Shown here: positions 10,725 through 21,175 of the stretch, piece after piece | Layout: each line of letters starts with the position of its first letter | Position numbering within the stretch: the stretch's first letter is position 1 | Assembly (NCBI GenBank): GCA_033220425.1 | Contig: CM065653.1 | Span: forward strand, 3,038,001 to 3,102,000 | Length of the DNA: 64,000 bases | Source of the DNA: Lepraria neglecta | Lineage: Eukaryota > Ascomycota > Lecanoromycetes > Lecanorales > Stereocaulaceae | Direction of reading: 5' to 3' | Translations under genes and position numbers: made by a program | Notes under the pieces: generated by a model | Told to the model about the DNA's origin: nothing | The model's input: only the letters and a program-made list of their open reading frames with translations | Databases searched by the model: none

Positions 10725-12146
10725 GAAAGATCCTCTGGATGCTGTGAATCGATGCCAGTGACCAAAAAACATAACCGTATTTTCTCTCCTCCAATCTCAC
10801 AATCTTTCCAGATAGAGCGCAATACTTTTACAGCTCCTGAAAACTCCTTTGGCTACGATCGGACTTATCGAGGTACATTTTCTACCACTGGCTTGATTTC
10901 GCTGTCGAGCGCTATCGCTTCATGTCACGATTCTCAAACACTCCAGAACCTAGTGGCAACAAGCAAAGCTGGGTATGGTTCTGGTTGCACGAAAGCCTGT
11001 CTATCTCACCTAACTACATTAGATTCCTTGTAAGCACTTTCCTTTGCCCGACAGAGTCAATCCGATACGTCTTGACACTGTCAGGTGATGGATCAGACAC
11101 GCTAGCAATTTCTTTTTCAAAATGAAACGCAAAATTCCCCACACGAAACATCTCGCCCCCACCTACTCAGCGTCCTCCGCCACAGTCTTGATGTGAGTTT
11201 CAAAACGTATATGCGATATGCGACGATGCCGTGTTGTCTTCTGAAACTTGTCAGTCTTCGCAGCAGATGCTTCAGCATTATGATTTCGACCCAGAGGTGA
11301 CCCCAATCTCCAGCTCCGGTAGACTGCCGCGGGCTGTTGCCCCCAGCGCCAGACGGCGTTTTGAGGCATTTGTACTCCTTCTCTCTCCCTGTTGCGCCAC
11401 TGACATCGAAGGAGACACCATATTCGACTCACAGTGGCGCTTGACGATACTTCTTTATGGAGGGAGCGGAACAGAGATCCACCATCTTTTACAATTCGTC
11501 CCAAAGAAGAGAGATCTTGGCCACTCGCCACCCACAACATCTCACTGCCCAGGGGCTCCTGCCAGGGCACGGATGACTTCGCACGTTGGGCAGACTCGGT
11601 GGATACCACCATCTTCTCGAGCTTGTTCGGCTCTCCTACACATGGCATTGGCACTGACTTCACGTAGGTGAGCTTAAGTGACCCTCACATTTCTCAAGAT
11701 TTTGAGCGTATTTGTGTAGCTGAGAAGTATTGATCTTCATCTACAATGGTGGTTTTTTGGGGCCAGAGAAAATGAAGGTCTACCATGAAGTCGCCAGACA
11801 AGATGAATAATTGTCAATGCGCTCTATTATTGACCCAGTTTGAAGGAGTGCGTCTTTTCACATTCATCATGGTGGTGTGGAGAAAACCTCGGTGGCAGCA
11901 AGTTTTCTTGTGGTCTCAAACAACCCAAGACGGGTGGGAACTCCTTTCTCTCATATCCATTGTGGGGTCGAAAACATGGTCAGTACTCGAGACCTCTACC
12001 TATATCTTCCTTGTTCTTCAGTTTTGTCTCTCATGTTCATCTTTCTGAAAGTACTCTGCATATACTATTCATCTTCTTGTGAGCCCTGGTGGTTCCAAAA
12101 GCCTTATACACTTAATTCATATTATCCTACCAAAGAAAAATTGAAC
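10725..12146. other. Intergenic, promoter side of the expansin-like gene
   Basis: Long overlapping frames at 11163-11671 (both strands) arise from GC-rich sequence and have no protein-like composition. A 15-base string TGCGACGATGCCGTG at 11219-11233 recurs at 41827-41841 (see findings). The frame at 11877-12146 is continuous with the gene that follows but lacks conserved text, so it is treated as 5' UTR. Confidence 0.45.
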
Positions 12147-14832
12147 ATGCATCTCATCAGACTACTTCTTCTCTTTACCAGTATCCAGTATGTCTGTGCT
12201 CGAGCAGCTGCACCACGTGGAGCTCCTCTACGGTTTGCTCCAAAGGCTGAGTTGATCGAACGCCAGGATGATTCTAGCTCCTGGGGTTCGGATTCTAGTG
12301 ACTCGGGCTCTGGAGATTCTGGATATGGAACCTCCAGCGGCGACACCAGTCAGCCAGCCGTGGCTGATTCGAGCTCAGGCACTGAGCATCAGCCTGCCCA
12401 ACCTAGTCAGCAACAACCTGCTCAGCCTTCTCAACCTGCTCAACAGCAACCTGCTCAACCTTCTCAACCTGCTCAACAGCAACCCGGTCAGCAGCAACCC
12501 GGTCAGCAGCCATCCGGTCAACAGCAGTCCGCCACTAGCCAAAGAGGCACGATCACGAACCAGCAGGGATCGACCCAGGGCCAGACTCAACAACAGCAAA
12601 GCGGCAGTGGCCTAACAAGTGGTCTATCAGGCCTCAGCTCTTTGTTCAACAGCTTCCTCCAGCAGGGCTCCTCGTCGAGCGTTACACCATCCCAGAGTTC
12701 TACCAGCGATACCAATGGTAGCGGTGGATTATGCAGCACCTCTAGCGGATCTGGTATATGTATGAGTACGTCAGGATCCTGTGCTGGAAGCTTTGTTGCT
12801 GGTGCTTGTCCTGGTGACGGTACAGTTCAAGTCAGTCCTCCAAAGCCCTAGTATTTTGTTTGTCAACTACATGATTCGATTAACATCCTTCAGTGCTGTG
12901 TCTCCAGCAACACCGGAACCTCTGGCAGTCCCGGCTCTTCGGGTTCGTCATTGTCTAATACGGGTACTACGTCTTTCCAGCAGCAGTCCAACAGTGGCAC
13001 CGCAAGTGGCGGTCAATCGTGCAGCACATCTAGTGGCTCTGGGACCTGCATGAGCACTTCAGGCAGTTGCAGTGGAAGCTTTGTCGCTGGCGCATGCCCT
13101 AGTGATAGTTCTAGCGGAGTACGTCTTGCCCCTATCCGAGTCATCTTGGACAAACCCTCGCTGACACCGTTAGTGTTGTGTCTCTACCAACACGGCTAAC
13201 TCTGGCAATCCTATTGCTTCTGCTGGCTCTTCGGTACCGTCTTCAGGTACAACCAATACGGGCGGATCCTGTAGCACATCGAGCGGCTCTGGTACCTGTA
13301 TGAGTACTTCTGGCAGTTGCAGCGGAACGTTTGTTTCTGGCGCTTGCCCTGGCGATAGCAGCATTCAAGTACGTCCAACTCCACCCTCGTTATTGAACCA
13401 AAAATACCACTGCTCACCTGTAACAGTGCTGTGTCTCAAGTGGCTCCAACAACTCTCCATCACTATCTCTCGTTCCCCAAGCAGCCTCAACAGGACTTAG
13501 CTCAAGCGCTGCCCCTCAAGCTTCGAGCGGCAGTACCTACGGATCATGCAGCACTTCCAGCGGCTCAGGCACATGCATGGACACCTCTGGCAGCTGTGGA
13601 GGAAATTTTGTCGCTGGTGCTTGCTCCGGCGGCAGTAACATCCAAGTAAGCTCCCGATTGCCTCTGTCAACAATCTTCTTTCAGGTCTTTCTGACATCAA
13701 CAAGTGTTGCATTAGCGCCGGCGCCGGCTCCTCTGCCTCTCCCAGCTCCAGTATGACCATTGCTTCTAGCCAGATTCCATCTGTCTCCATGAGCTCGCCT
13801 TCCAATCCAAGCACATCCGCTACTACGGGCTCCAGTACTGTTTCAGGCTCCATATCAAGCACCGTCTCAGGCTCCATATCCAGCACTATCTCAAGCGCAA
13901 TGGCAAGCGAAACAGCGGGTGTCAATGCCACCAACATGTACACGAACGCGACTGCCCAAACAGGAACTTGTAATAATCTGAATACAACGGAAGGCTGGCA
14001 CGGTATAGGCAGTACATCGGTGAGCTTTCCTTCCTCACGAACCATGGAGATATGATCGAGTCCCCACTAATAATATCCCCAGAACTACGCCAACATGGGC
14101 TCAGCTTGTAATTGTGGGGGCAGTAGCGGGTTTAATGGCGCTAGCTGGCAGGGTAATTCCTCTAGTCTTGGTGTTGGCCAGGGATATTACAGCGGCGCTG
14201 TCAACCAAAAACTCTTCTCCGGCAGCCTCAACTCGCAAGGCCAGCCCGGCTGCGGCCAGTAAGTCTTCTCCCACCCTCTTACCCTCATGAGGTCCACTCG
14301 AGCTTTCTCAAAAGGCTTTCCGAGAAGTATTCAGAGCACCTAACCCTCCTATCGTCCCAAGAACTCGCCCACTGACTCCCTTCCTCAACCAGAACATGCG
14401 GCGGCTGCTACGAGCTCCAAACAACTGGCACAAACGCCTATAATGGCGGCCCCAACGGCGGCTCCAGCATTGTGGTCATGGTAACAGATGCTTGTTATAA
14501 TAGTAATGGAGCGCCGAATTGGTGCAGCAGTAATAATGCGACGGGGCAGGATGATTATGGGTGCTCTGCACATTTTGATATACAGACTAGTGGGCCGAGT
14601 GGGGGGAATGGACCCGCTGCTGTGGGGATGGATGGGCAAGCTTGGAATTGTGAGTTCTCCCGTTATTTTTTTTGAGGTTTTGGGTGTTTTAGGGGCTGAG
14701 GGACGGGAAGTGGGAGATGGATGCTGATGCGATGTAGATGGCGGCGCGTTTGTGCAGTATAGACCTATGAGCTGTCCGGAGGCGATGACGAGTGCGTTTA
14801 ATCAGGATTGTGCGTCGCATTGTAGCCACTGA
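12147..14832 (+). CDS. Secreted expansin/GH45-like protein with four Cys-rich modules
   Basis: Eight exons (12147-12830, 12894-13118, 13174-13368, 13427-13645, 13705-14019, 14083-14258, 14393-14649, 14738-14832) give 721 residues. A signal peptide (MHLIRLLLLFTSIQYVCARA) is followed by a Ser/Gly region and a Gln/Pro/Ala repeat tract (QPAQPSQ units, about residues 85-125). Next come four copies of a Cys module with invariant spacing (CSTSSGSGTCMSTSGSC...GACPGD, intron, CCVS), then a Ser/Thr linker. The last 190 residues are a double-psi beta-barrel of the expansin/swollenin/GH45 type: GYYSGAVNQKLF, GCGQTCGGCYELQ, VVMVTDACYN, a DDYGCSAHFDIQ motif (the HFD aspartate is the catalytic-acid position of GH45) and a SCP near the end. 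Likely acts on plant or fungal cell-wall polysaccharide outside the cell. The Cys modules resemble the small domain preceding fungal lysozyme-like enzymes. The start is set by the signal peptide. Confidence 0.85.
12732..13713 (+). repeat. Four exon-coupled Cys-module repeats
   Basis: Copies begin at the first Cys codon at 12732, 13020, 13270 and 13547. In every copy exactly 99 bases (33 codons) run from that Cys codon to a phase-0 intron, and the next exon always opens with two Cys codons (CCVS, CCVS, CCVS, CCIS). Linkers between copies are low-complexity Ser/Gly/Thr and differ in length. The arrangement shows duplication of whole exons with their intron boundaries. Confidence 0.9.
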
Positions 14833-15282
14833 GTCGATGGGTGAGCAATAATAGCGAGTCTATGACGTGGTTTAGGTTTCTGATTGATGGAAGTAAGGGT
14901 CATTATTTGGGCTTGAGTGTTGGTGAGAGACTGTGTAATAGATGGCGACGACGAAGCTTTGATAGCATTGGTATGGAGACCTCCAGCGCGGAGATGGGAC
15001 TGGTATTTTTCAAAATGGCGTCGTTGGGCCCAGGGTATATTTCGACCTTGCAAAGGACCAATATGACAATATCGAGCGGGACTGCTTGAGGTTATAGACG
15101 ACTGTCTCGACGTTCGTCTATGGACAATAACTACATTGAATTCTTGGTCGCACCATGAAGTGCACTATCCCAAAGTCCCGCCAAAGCTAGCCATCATGCA
15201 CATCAAACGCCAGATCACATTGCCCATATACACCAAAACATTCCCAAAACCCAACCTCCCAATGCAAACACCCACCCATCCA
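14833..15282. other. Intergenic between convergent ends
   Basis: No gene seen. The expansin-like gene ends at 14832 on the plus strand and the rhodopsin-like relic ends at 15283 on the minus strand, so both 3' UTRs should fall here. Confidence 0.5.
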
Positions 15283-15895
15283 TCAAGTCCAAGCCCTAGA
15301 CTCACTAGCAAAAGTCGTCTCCACCATAATCCCCCTCGCACGCTCCGGACACCCCACCTTCTCCTCCCCCGTCTCATTCACAACCCTAGTCTCAACATTC
15401 ATATTCCGAAGCGGAACCCAAGTATTCCTCTTCTCCCCCGATATCAACACACTCCCCCTGCCAGTCCCCTTCTGAAACAGCATCCTTACGCTACCACTGG
15501 TGTATTTTGTGTCGGCGTTAGTGGATTTCGCGGTTAAGCGGCCTTTGAGGAAACCGCCGAGGGTGGGGAGGCAGGCGGCGATTATGGAGACATTGGCTTC
15601 GACGATGAGCCAGAGGCTATTGGAGGAGATGATGTAGGTGATCCAGCTTTCGGATGAGGTGGAGGTTATGGAGAGGAAGGCGTGGGTGTAGAAAATTCGG
15701 AGGGCGGAGGCTATGACGCAACTGTTCATTATGATCAGTATGGTGGTTAGGGTGCAGGGCGATTAATACCCACATGGCGCCGAGCCAGAAGATACCGATT
15801 ATGGAGTCTTCAAGGCTACCTGTAGCTGCAGGGAACGTCATTGTGGTATACAGTATCCACTGTGTTGTTCTTAAAGTGGAGATGTGACCCGGCAA
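15283..15895 (-). pseudogene. 5'-truncated fungal rhodopsin-like membrane protein
   Basis: The minus-strand frame ending at 15283 encodes LTTILIIMNSCVIASALRIFYTHAF, then ESWITYIISSNSLWLIVEANVSIIAACLPTLGGFLKG and a polar tail ending in VETTFASES. This is the last part of the fungal rhodopsin-domain family (W...vE...giiaacLPtl motif between the last helices, then a cytosolic tail). Just upstream (15760-15895) one more hydrophobic segment (SIIGIFWLGAMWVLIA) is in another frame with no room for an intron between, so there is a frameshift. The first four or five helices expected for a seven-helix protein of about 350 residues are not found upstream. The function of the family is not established. 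Confidence 0.55.
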
Positions 15896-16260
15896 ATGGG
15901 ATCAACTTTCATCGCGTACCGACAGAACACTAGAGAATGCTTATCCGGAAGAGTCTAAGTACCTTGGAGCCTGTACGCATTGTAGGGATGTGGACCTGTA
16001 GCTACATATTCAATCCGCTTCAATCCTTTCGGCTGTCAATTTAGCACCAGCGAGCGATGGTCTTAGCTAGAATTACTGGAACCATGGATGATAAATCGGA
16101 ACGCTGTCAGGGTGATGGAAAGCATTTTAACAGACCGAATTCGGACCCTTGTTTTGCGTGGCAAGAGGGTCTTCTGAACTCATCGCGGGGTAGATTTTGT
16201 GCTACTGAAAACACTGGAGTTATTCGACTAAGTCTGTGTTGTTGATAAGAAAACAGCAGC

Positions 16261-17401
16261 ATGGCTCCTCAAATGGTGTTCCTGGGAATAGGCCTGATGG
16301 GCCAGGTACGTCTCTCACATGTTATGAGCGTATGTGTGCTTGGTTTTGCAACGCAGACTTACTGTCATGGAAGACCATGACCAAGAATATCGTCGCAAAA
16401 GCCGACCTCGAGAAGCCACTGATCTTATGGAACCGAACCCGGAAGCGTGCCGAGGAGCACAGTGCCAGTATTGGACATTCAACAGTAGCAGCGACAGTAG
16501 AAGAGGCCGTCACAAAAGCAGACATCATTTGGTCATGCCTACAAGACCAGGAAGCAGTGACAGAGACCTTCGAAGAAATCCTGGAAATGGACATACGCGG
16601 CAAACTATTCCTCGAGAGTTCAACTGTCCTTCCTGATGTTACGAATCGGATCGCCAAGCAAGTTGAGGAGGCTGGAGCCGAGTTCGTCGCTATGCTGGGT
16701 AAAATCTACTCAGTGCGCAGCGTTTGAAGATTTTGCTCACAAATACAGTCTTCGGCGAGCCCAGCCTAGCAAATATAGGCAAACTCATCTGTGTTCCAGC
16801 CGGCCCCGCGGCTTCAGTCTCACGGATCAAGCCCTACCTCGTTGGAGTCGTCGCCCAAGCGGTAGTCGACCTCAGCGGCGAAGAAGCCGGCAAAGCATCA
16901 CTGCTCAAGATAATCGGTAACGTTTTGATCATGACTACGATGGAGACGTGTGCAGAGATCAATGTGTTTGCCGAGAAGACCGGGCTTGGGGTTGAGAATG
17001 CGCAGAAATTGATTGACAATTTTCCGCATGCGGCTGCTCATACGATTTATTCGAGTAAGATGGTTAATGGGGACTATTACCAGAAGGAGGTATGTGTTGA
17101 GAGAATGTTGTATTCGATTGTCGCTGTGTATGCTGATTTTATGCAGCCAATGGTTGAAGTAACCAAAGCGCGACATCTAACTTCACAAGTCCTCGATCTC
17201 GCCAAGGAAAACAATGTCTCTCTGAAGTCCTATCAAGTGGCTGTTGAGCATCTTGCAGATGTGGAATACAATGCAGGGCCGAAAGAGGACATCTGTGGAA
17301 TCTACGGAGCTGTGAGGATGGAAAGTGGGATGGAATTCTACAATAAAGGCCCAAAGAACGGCATGGCGAACGGTAAGCATGGGTTTGAAAAGCTTCTATG
17401 A
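16261..17401 (+). CDS. 6PGDH-like NAD(P)-dependent dehydrogenase (beta-hydroxyacid dehydrogenase family)
   Basis: Four exons (16261-16305, 16374-16698, 16749-17089, 17147-17401) give 321 residues. The first exon starts the Rossmann fold directly (MAPQMVFLGIGLMGQ, dinucleotide motif GxGxMG), followed by ILWNRT (cosubstrate loop), ADIIWSCLQDQEAV and LFLESSTV...P (substrate-binding strand). Next come VFGEP, GEEAGKASLLKIIGNVLI (the helix with the conserved catalytic Lys) and a helical dimerisation domain ending near EDICGIYGAVR. The family includes 3-hydroxyisobutyrate dehydrogenases, tartronate semialdehyde reductases and imine-reductase-like enzymes; this copy cannot be assigned a substrate. 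All three introns are 50-68 bases with clean GT-AG ends. It lies 1.1 kb from the O-methyltransferase and could take part in the same pathway, but that is inference. Confidence 0.85.
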
Positions 17402-18486
17402 TCAATTCAACATTCGACTTTTAGACCTTGGAAGGCTAGGATAGGTCCCATAGCTGCGACTCTGTGGGGTCGCGCAAGCCTCTTGGGCTAGAATCATCTC
17501 CGTCAGTGGTTCCAAGCTTTGATTCTCTTTCCGTGAATAACCTCAGACACAAAGCACCGCGGTACATTCGATGAATTTTGTGACACCTGATGCCTGCAAA
17601 AAAAGAGGCATCATCTTTGCCAACGCGTCAACTTCAATGTTGCCAGTATGTCTCTTCTCAGCACCCTCTCGGCTCGGTTGAGTACATGCATGTCCACTTC
17701 ATAATAGAATCAAGCTCCACCATTTCTCCGGACTAGACTCAACCCTATCTATCGAATAATGAGAATGTAGTCAGCCTTCACTGCATTCCTCCACCATAGA
17801 GCAGAATTCGCCGCGCAGAAGCCGTGGATATGCTGCTCTTACAAGCGAAGTCAGCGCTGTCGGATGATAGCGGTTGGGAAATGTGTGAAAAGCTTGATTG
17901 TTGATAGTATAGTAGGCCTAACAAATGGACATCCACTCGTTCCGTCAGCATCAAAAACGATGTCTTCCAATGACATACTCGCCGAACCTTCCCTTAGATA
18001 GTCACTGTCAGGGTCTGAATATGCAGCAACGGACATATTTCCCATTCGAGCAAATGTTCGATAAGGCATCTTACCAATTCTCTGGGACAAATCTAAAAGG
18101 TCGGGGCCAGGGTAAGAAATGTAAGATCCTTAAAGTCCAAGGTGTATTACTGTGCTAACGCACATCGATCCTGCAAGAATCCGTCAGATAGGGTCTTATA
18201 GGGATCCTGTCAGATATGGTTTCCCTGCATTGTAGCGTAAACAACCCTTTTGGGTAGTGAGGGTAAGGCTTCGGTTCCGTAACCGAAGATATGTCATCCG
18301 CGCCGTCCCTAGCTTGCTTGCACGTTCAAGTTGGGAAACGGTGATCAGTAGGGTAAAGTGATTGACTTTTAATCTATGTGAGGCGCAAGCTAGCTATCTA
18401 TTGGGCGATGCAAAACACCAGACCAGCAAAACTCCCCTGCTGCCAATGCATGCTTTGTGCTGCAGGTGCAACGCACGATAATCGTG
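17402..18486. other. Intergenic, convergent 3' ends
   Basis: No gene recognised; frames of 77-79 codons near 17851-18158 lack protein features. An imperfect direct repeat TGTCAGATA with GGT nearby occurs near 18183 and 18211, and a small hairpin CTTCGGTT/AACCGAAG lies near 18270-18290. Confidence 0.45.
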
Positions 18487-19824
18487 CTATTTACGGACCA
18501 CGGTCATGATGCTCTCATAGACTGAGGGCGTGTATGTCAGGACTTTCTCGATCTTCAGACCCACTGAGTCTAGCAAGTCAGCCCACATTGTTTTCGTGCG
18601 CTCGATAGAGGCGAGAGCGGCCATCATTGTGATATCGATTTGCGCTGATTGCCAGTGAACGTGCGTGTCTGGGAGGACCATTTCGTCGAGGAGGATGGCG
18701 GTGTCTGGGCCCATTGCCGGAATGATGTTTTGGAGGATTTCGCGACACTTGTGGTCGGGCCAGTCGTGGAGGATGGCTCGCAGGTAGTAGAATCTGGCCC
18801 CTTTGACGGGCTCCGGCTCGAATGCGTCATGGACCATATTCTTCACTCCAGGTGTTGACAAAGCCTGGCTGATAGGTTGAGGAAGATCCTGTAGAATGAC
18901 TTGTCCGGGAAGCTTGGGGTATTTCGACTTGAGCTCAGCACATTGATGACCGATATTGCCACCGATATCGACAAAGACTGGTGCTTCTGAGCTCCACCCT
19001 TTGGTTTCCTTCTCAATGGGGTACACATCGAGCCAAGTGGCCATACCTTGGCGGCGATGCATCATGTAATCGTTAAAATGGCTAGCGTGTTGTGGGTGTT
19101 CCGCGAACCAGGCGAAGGCTGGCTTTGAGGACTTCCAAGCTGCTTGGTGTACTGTATTGGTGTTGTCTGTGATGTCTGTGTAATTGATCTTTGCCAGAAA
19201 ATCGGGCATTTCCTGATACATTGGTCCGACTGTGTCGAACCTGAGAGTCATGGAATCAGCATTTGCGCTCAATGCGAGACTGTGTGGTCTATCATTAAGA
19301 CACACGGAAGACTCACTGATGATGCACGCCGGCTTGGTTTCCTGGTATTGCTAACGCCCTAGTGACATTCGTGGCTGCGAATTTGTCCTTTCCAGCCTCC
19401 TTGATCATTCCAACCGAAGCGAGGTATCTACAAAGGCGTCCTATACCACCAATTAGAGCTCGTAGGGAAATTATTCGCGAGAACTTTCGATTTACCTAGG
19501 AATATAGGTGCCGCCCCAGTCTGTTTCTGAAGCTGATCTAGGCTTAGGGGGAAATCACTTGCAGCAAGCAAGTTAAAAAGCTTGAGGTCACAGCCGACGC
19601 GAATACTTGAGATTTGCAGATGCTACCGGACCACGCATTGTTCTCAGAATACAATCATCCCTCAGAGATTCAATCGCACTCACCAAATACATCACTCTCT
19701 GCATGGTGTCATCTGGGGTCTCGAGTGAATAGGACAAGTCTCGAAGACCGTCGATTAATTTTTTGCGTTCAGCATCATTGGCGTTGCTAGCCACACGCTT
19801 TGCTTGATCAATGACAGCCTCCAT
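18487..19824 (-). CDS. SAM-dependent O-methyltransferase (plant COMT-type)
   Basis: Four exons on the minus strand (19824-19684, 19622-19496, 19440-19317, 19240-18487) give 381 residues. The N-terminus (SLETPDDTMQRVMYLHLQISSIRVGCDLKLFNLLA) is the helical dimerisation domain usual in fungal secondary-metabolite O-methyltransferases. The winged-helix part (SLDQLQKQTGAAPIFLGRLCRYLASVGMI) follows. The catalytic domain has the SAM motif VFVDIGGNIGHQ, LQDLPQPI (the acidic SAM contact), the catalytic histidine in YLRAILHDWPDHKC, and LLDEMVLPD. The motif reads GGNIGH instead of the commoner GGGxGH, which is tolerated in this family. It would methylate a phenolic hydroxyl on a small molecule. It is divergent from the NRPS-like gene across 1.35 kb and probably shares its regulation. 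Confidence 0.88.
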
Positions 19825-21175
19825 TGTGATGATAATATGTGTCGAATTGTGTGAGCTTTGGCTAGAGGTAGAGAATGTGCTTTGAAGAGAGAAAAGTTGC
19901 TGCAGCAAAATGATCAAAGTAGAGAGAAGAGGGCGTTTCTCACGGCTTTGGAGACGTGTCGCGTGTCCCTTCAATTGTGGCCGGGAAGATAGTAAGACCG
20001 AGTGCTTACCAACCACAGACTTGTAACCACCAATCGGACAACATGCTTAGAAAGTCTAACACTTTGATAGAAATCCTTGTAAGGTTGACTGATAGTCGGT
20101 AAGACATCTGAGATAAGACTGAACAGATAGCTGAAACTTACGCTAGTCCTCCGGGATTACGGCAAGAGCAGGTATACATAGTAATTTCTAGGCCTTCAAG
20201 GCACGGTTAGAAACCCCACCACACTGCATGAAATACCATGCGATTATATATGTGGACCCCGATAAGTGTTCGGATGTGTTTGGTAGTAAATAGTGAATGT
20301 GTGGACCCTGACAGTGCTCGCATGGACGCGTGGATGGATGATTAGGTGAGGAAGGCATCACTTATCGGGAGCAAACCTCTCCCTGATTGGAAATTCGAAC
20401 GTGACCTCGCATAAGTCGAGGTTTTGCTTGAACATCTTCTTCGTGTATCAGTATTGCTGCTAAAGCGGTTTCTGTATAGGCGAACGGAGCTTGTCTAAGG
20501 TAAGCTCCTGGCTTCAAAGCCAAGACTTTATGCACTATTTCGGATTAATTTGCGCAATATATGCAAGGGATGCTACTCACTCACTCATTGACTGAATCAA
20601 TATCACATCATCTCTATCCCATTCCCAATTTATCCAGTCTACTGAATGACCACTGCTGTCCAGATAGGCCATATTCCGTCTAGGTTGCCCACCATCCTTC
20701 GCTAGCCGTGTTTATCAGCTTGTCTATTATCTAGCTTGAATTTCTACCAAACGACAAGCGGGAAGCTATGGCCAAGCTCAGTCTTCCAAGCACATCGTGT
20801 GTATCTGGGAGGAACGCCTTCTTCCATCTCGGGCCGGTCATGCTGACTTGTAGGAATACTACCCTGCCAAATTGGGGTTGCAATGCTAACTTCTTGATCC
20901 TATGGCCTGAGGATACCTATCTGTTATCACGCTTACGACACCGCTTATTGCAGCGAATGTCTCACACCTTCAATCGTATGGATACGTCATATCTACCACA
21001 GTACTTGTTAGTTTCTCAGCATTTCAATTGGAGTTGATGGATTTCAGAAGAGTATTTGTTCGCCAGTTCGTTCATTTCCCCTTTTTGTCTCCCGAAGAAA
21101 TCTCAAGTCTCTCGCCACCTTTTCCTCATTCTTGCAGTTTAATCTTCTACCAATCTCTTCATTCGCGAATTCAAG
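19825..21175. promoter_or_regulatory. Divergent intergenic region between OMT and NRPS-like gene
   Basis: This 1.35-kb stretch separates two divergently transcribed genes and so should hold both promoters. A 26-base imperfect direct repeat occurs at 20250-20275 and 20298-20323, sharing TGTGGACCC and a GTG-TCG-ATG frame in each copy; it could be a paired regulator site. Sequence around 20385-20430 has a small inverted repeat (CCTCGCATAAGTCGAGG). No open frame is convincing; the 89-codon frame at 20768-21037 is not protein-like. Confidence 0.4.

Noticed and set aside
11219-11233. 15-base match to 41827-41841 as proof of a transposon family
   Set aside because: One or two matches of this length are expected by chance in 64 kb; it is mentioned only as weak support.
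11163-11671. Long overlapping open frames on both strands (166 and 146 codons)
   Set aside because: Neither translation has protein-like composition, motif or splice partner; the frames stay open because the stretch is poor in stop codons.
13497-14045. Minus-strand frame of 182 codons
   Set aside because: It mirrors the low-complexity Ser/Thr exons of the expansin-like gene.
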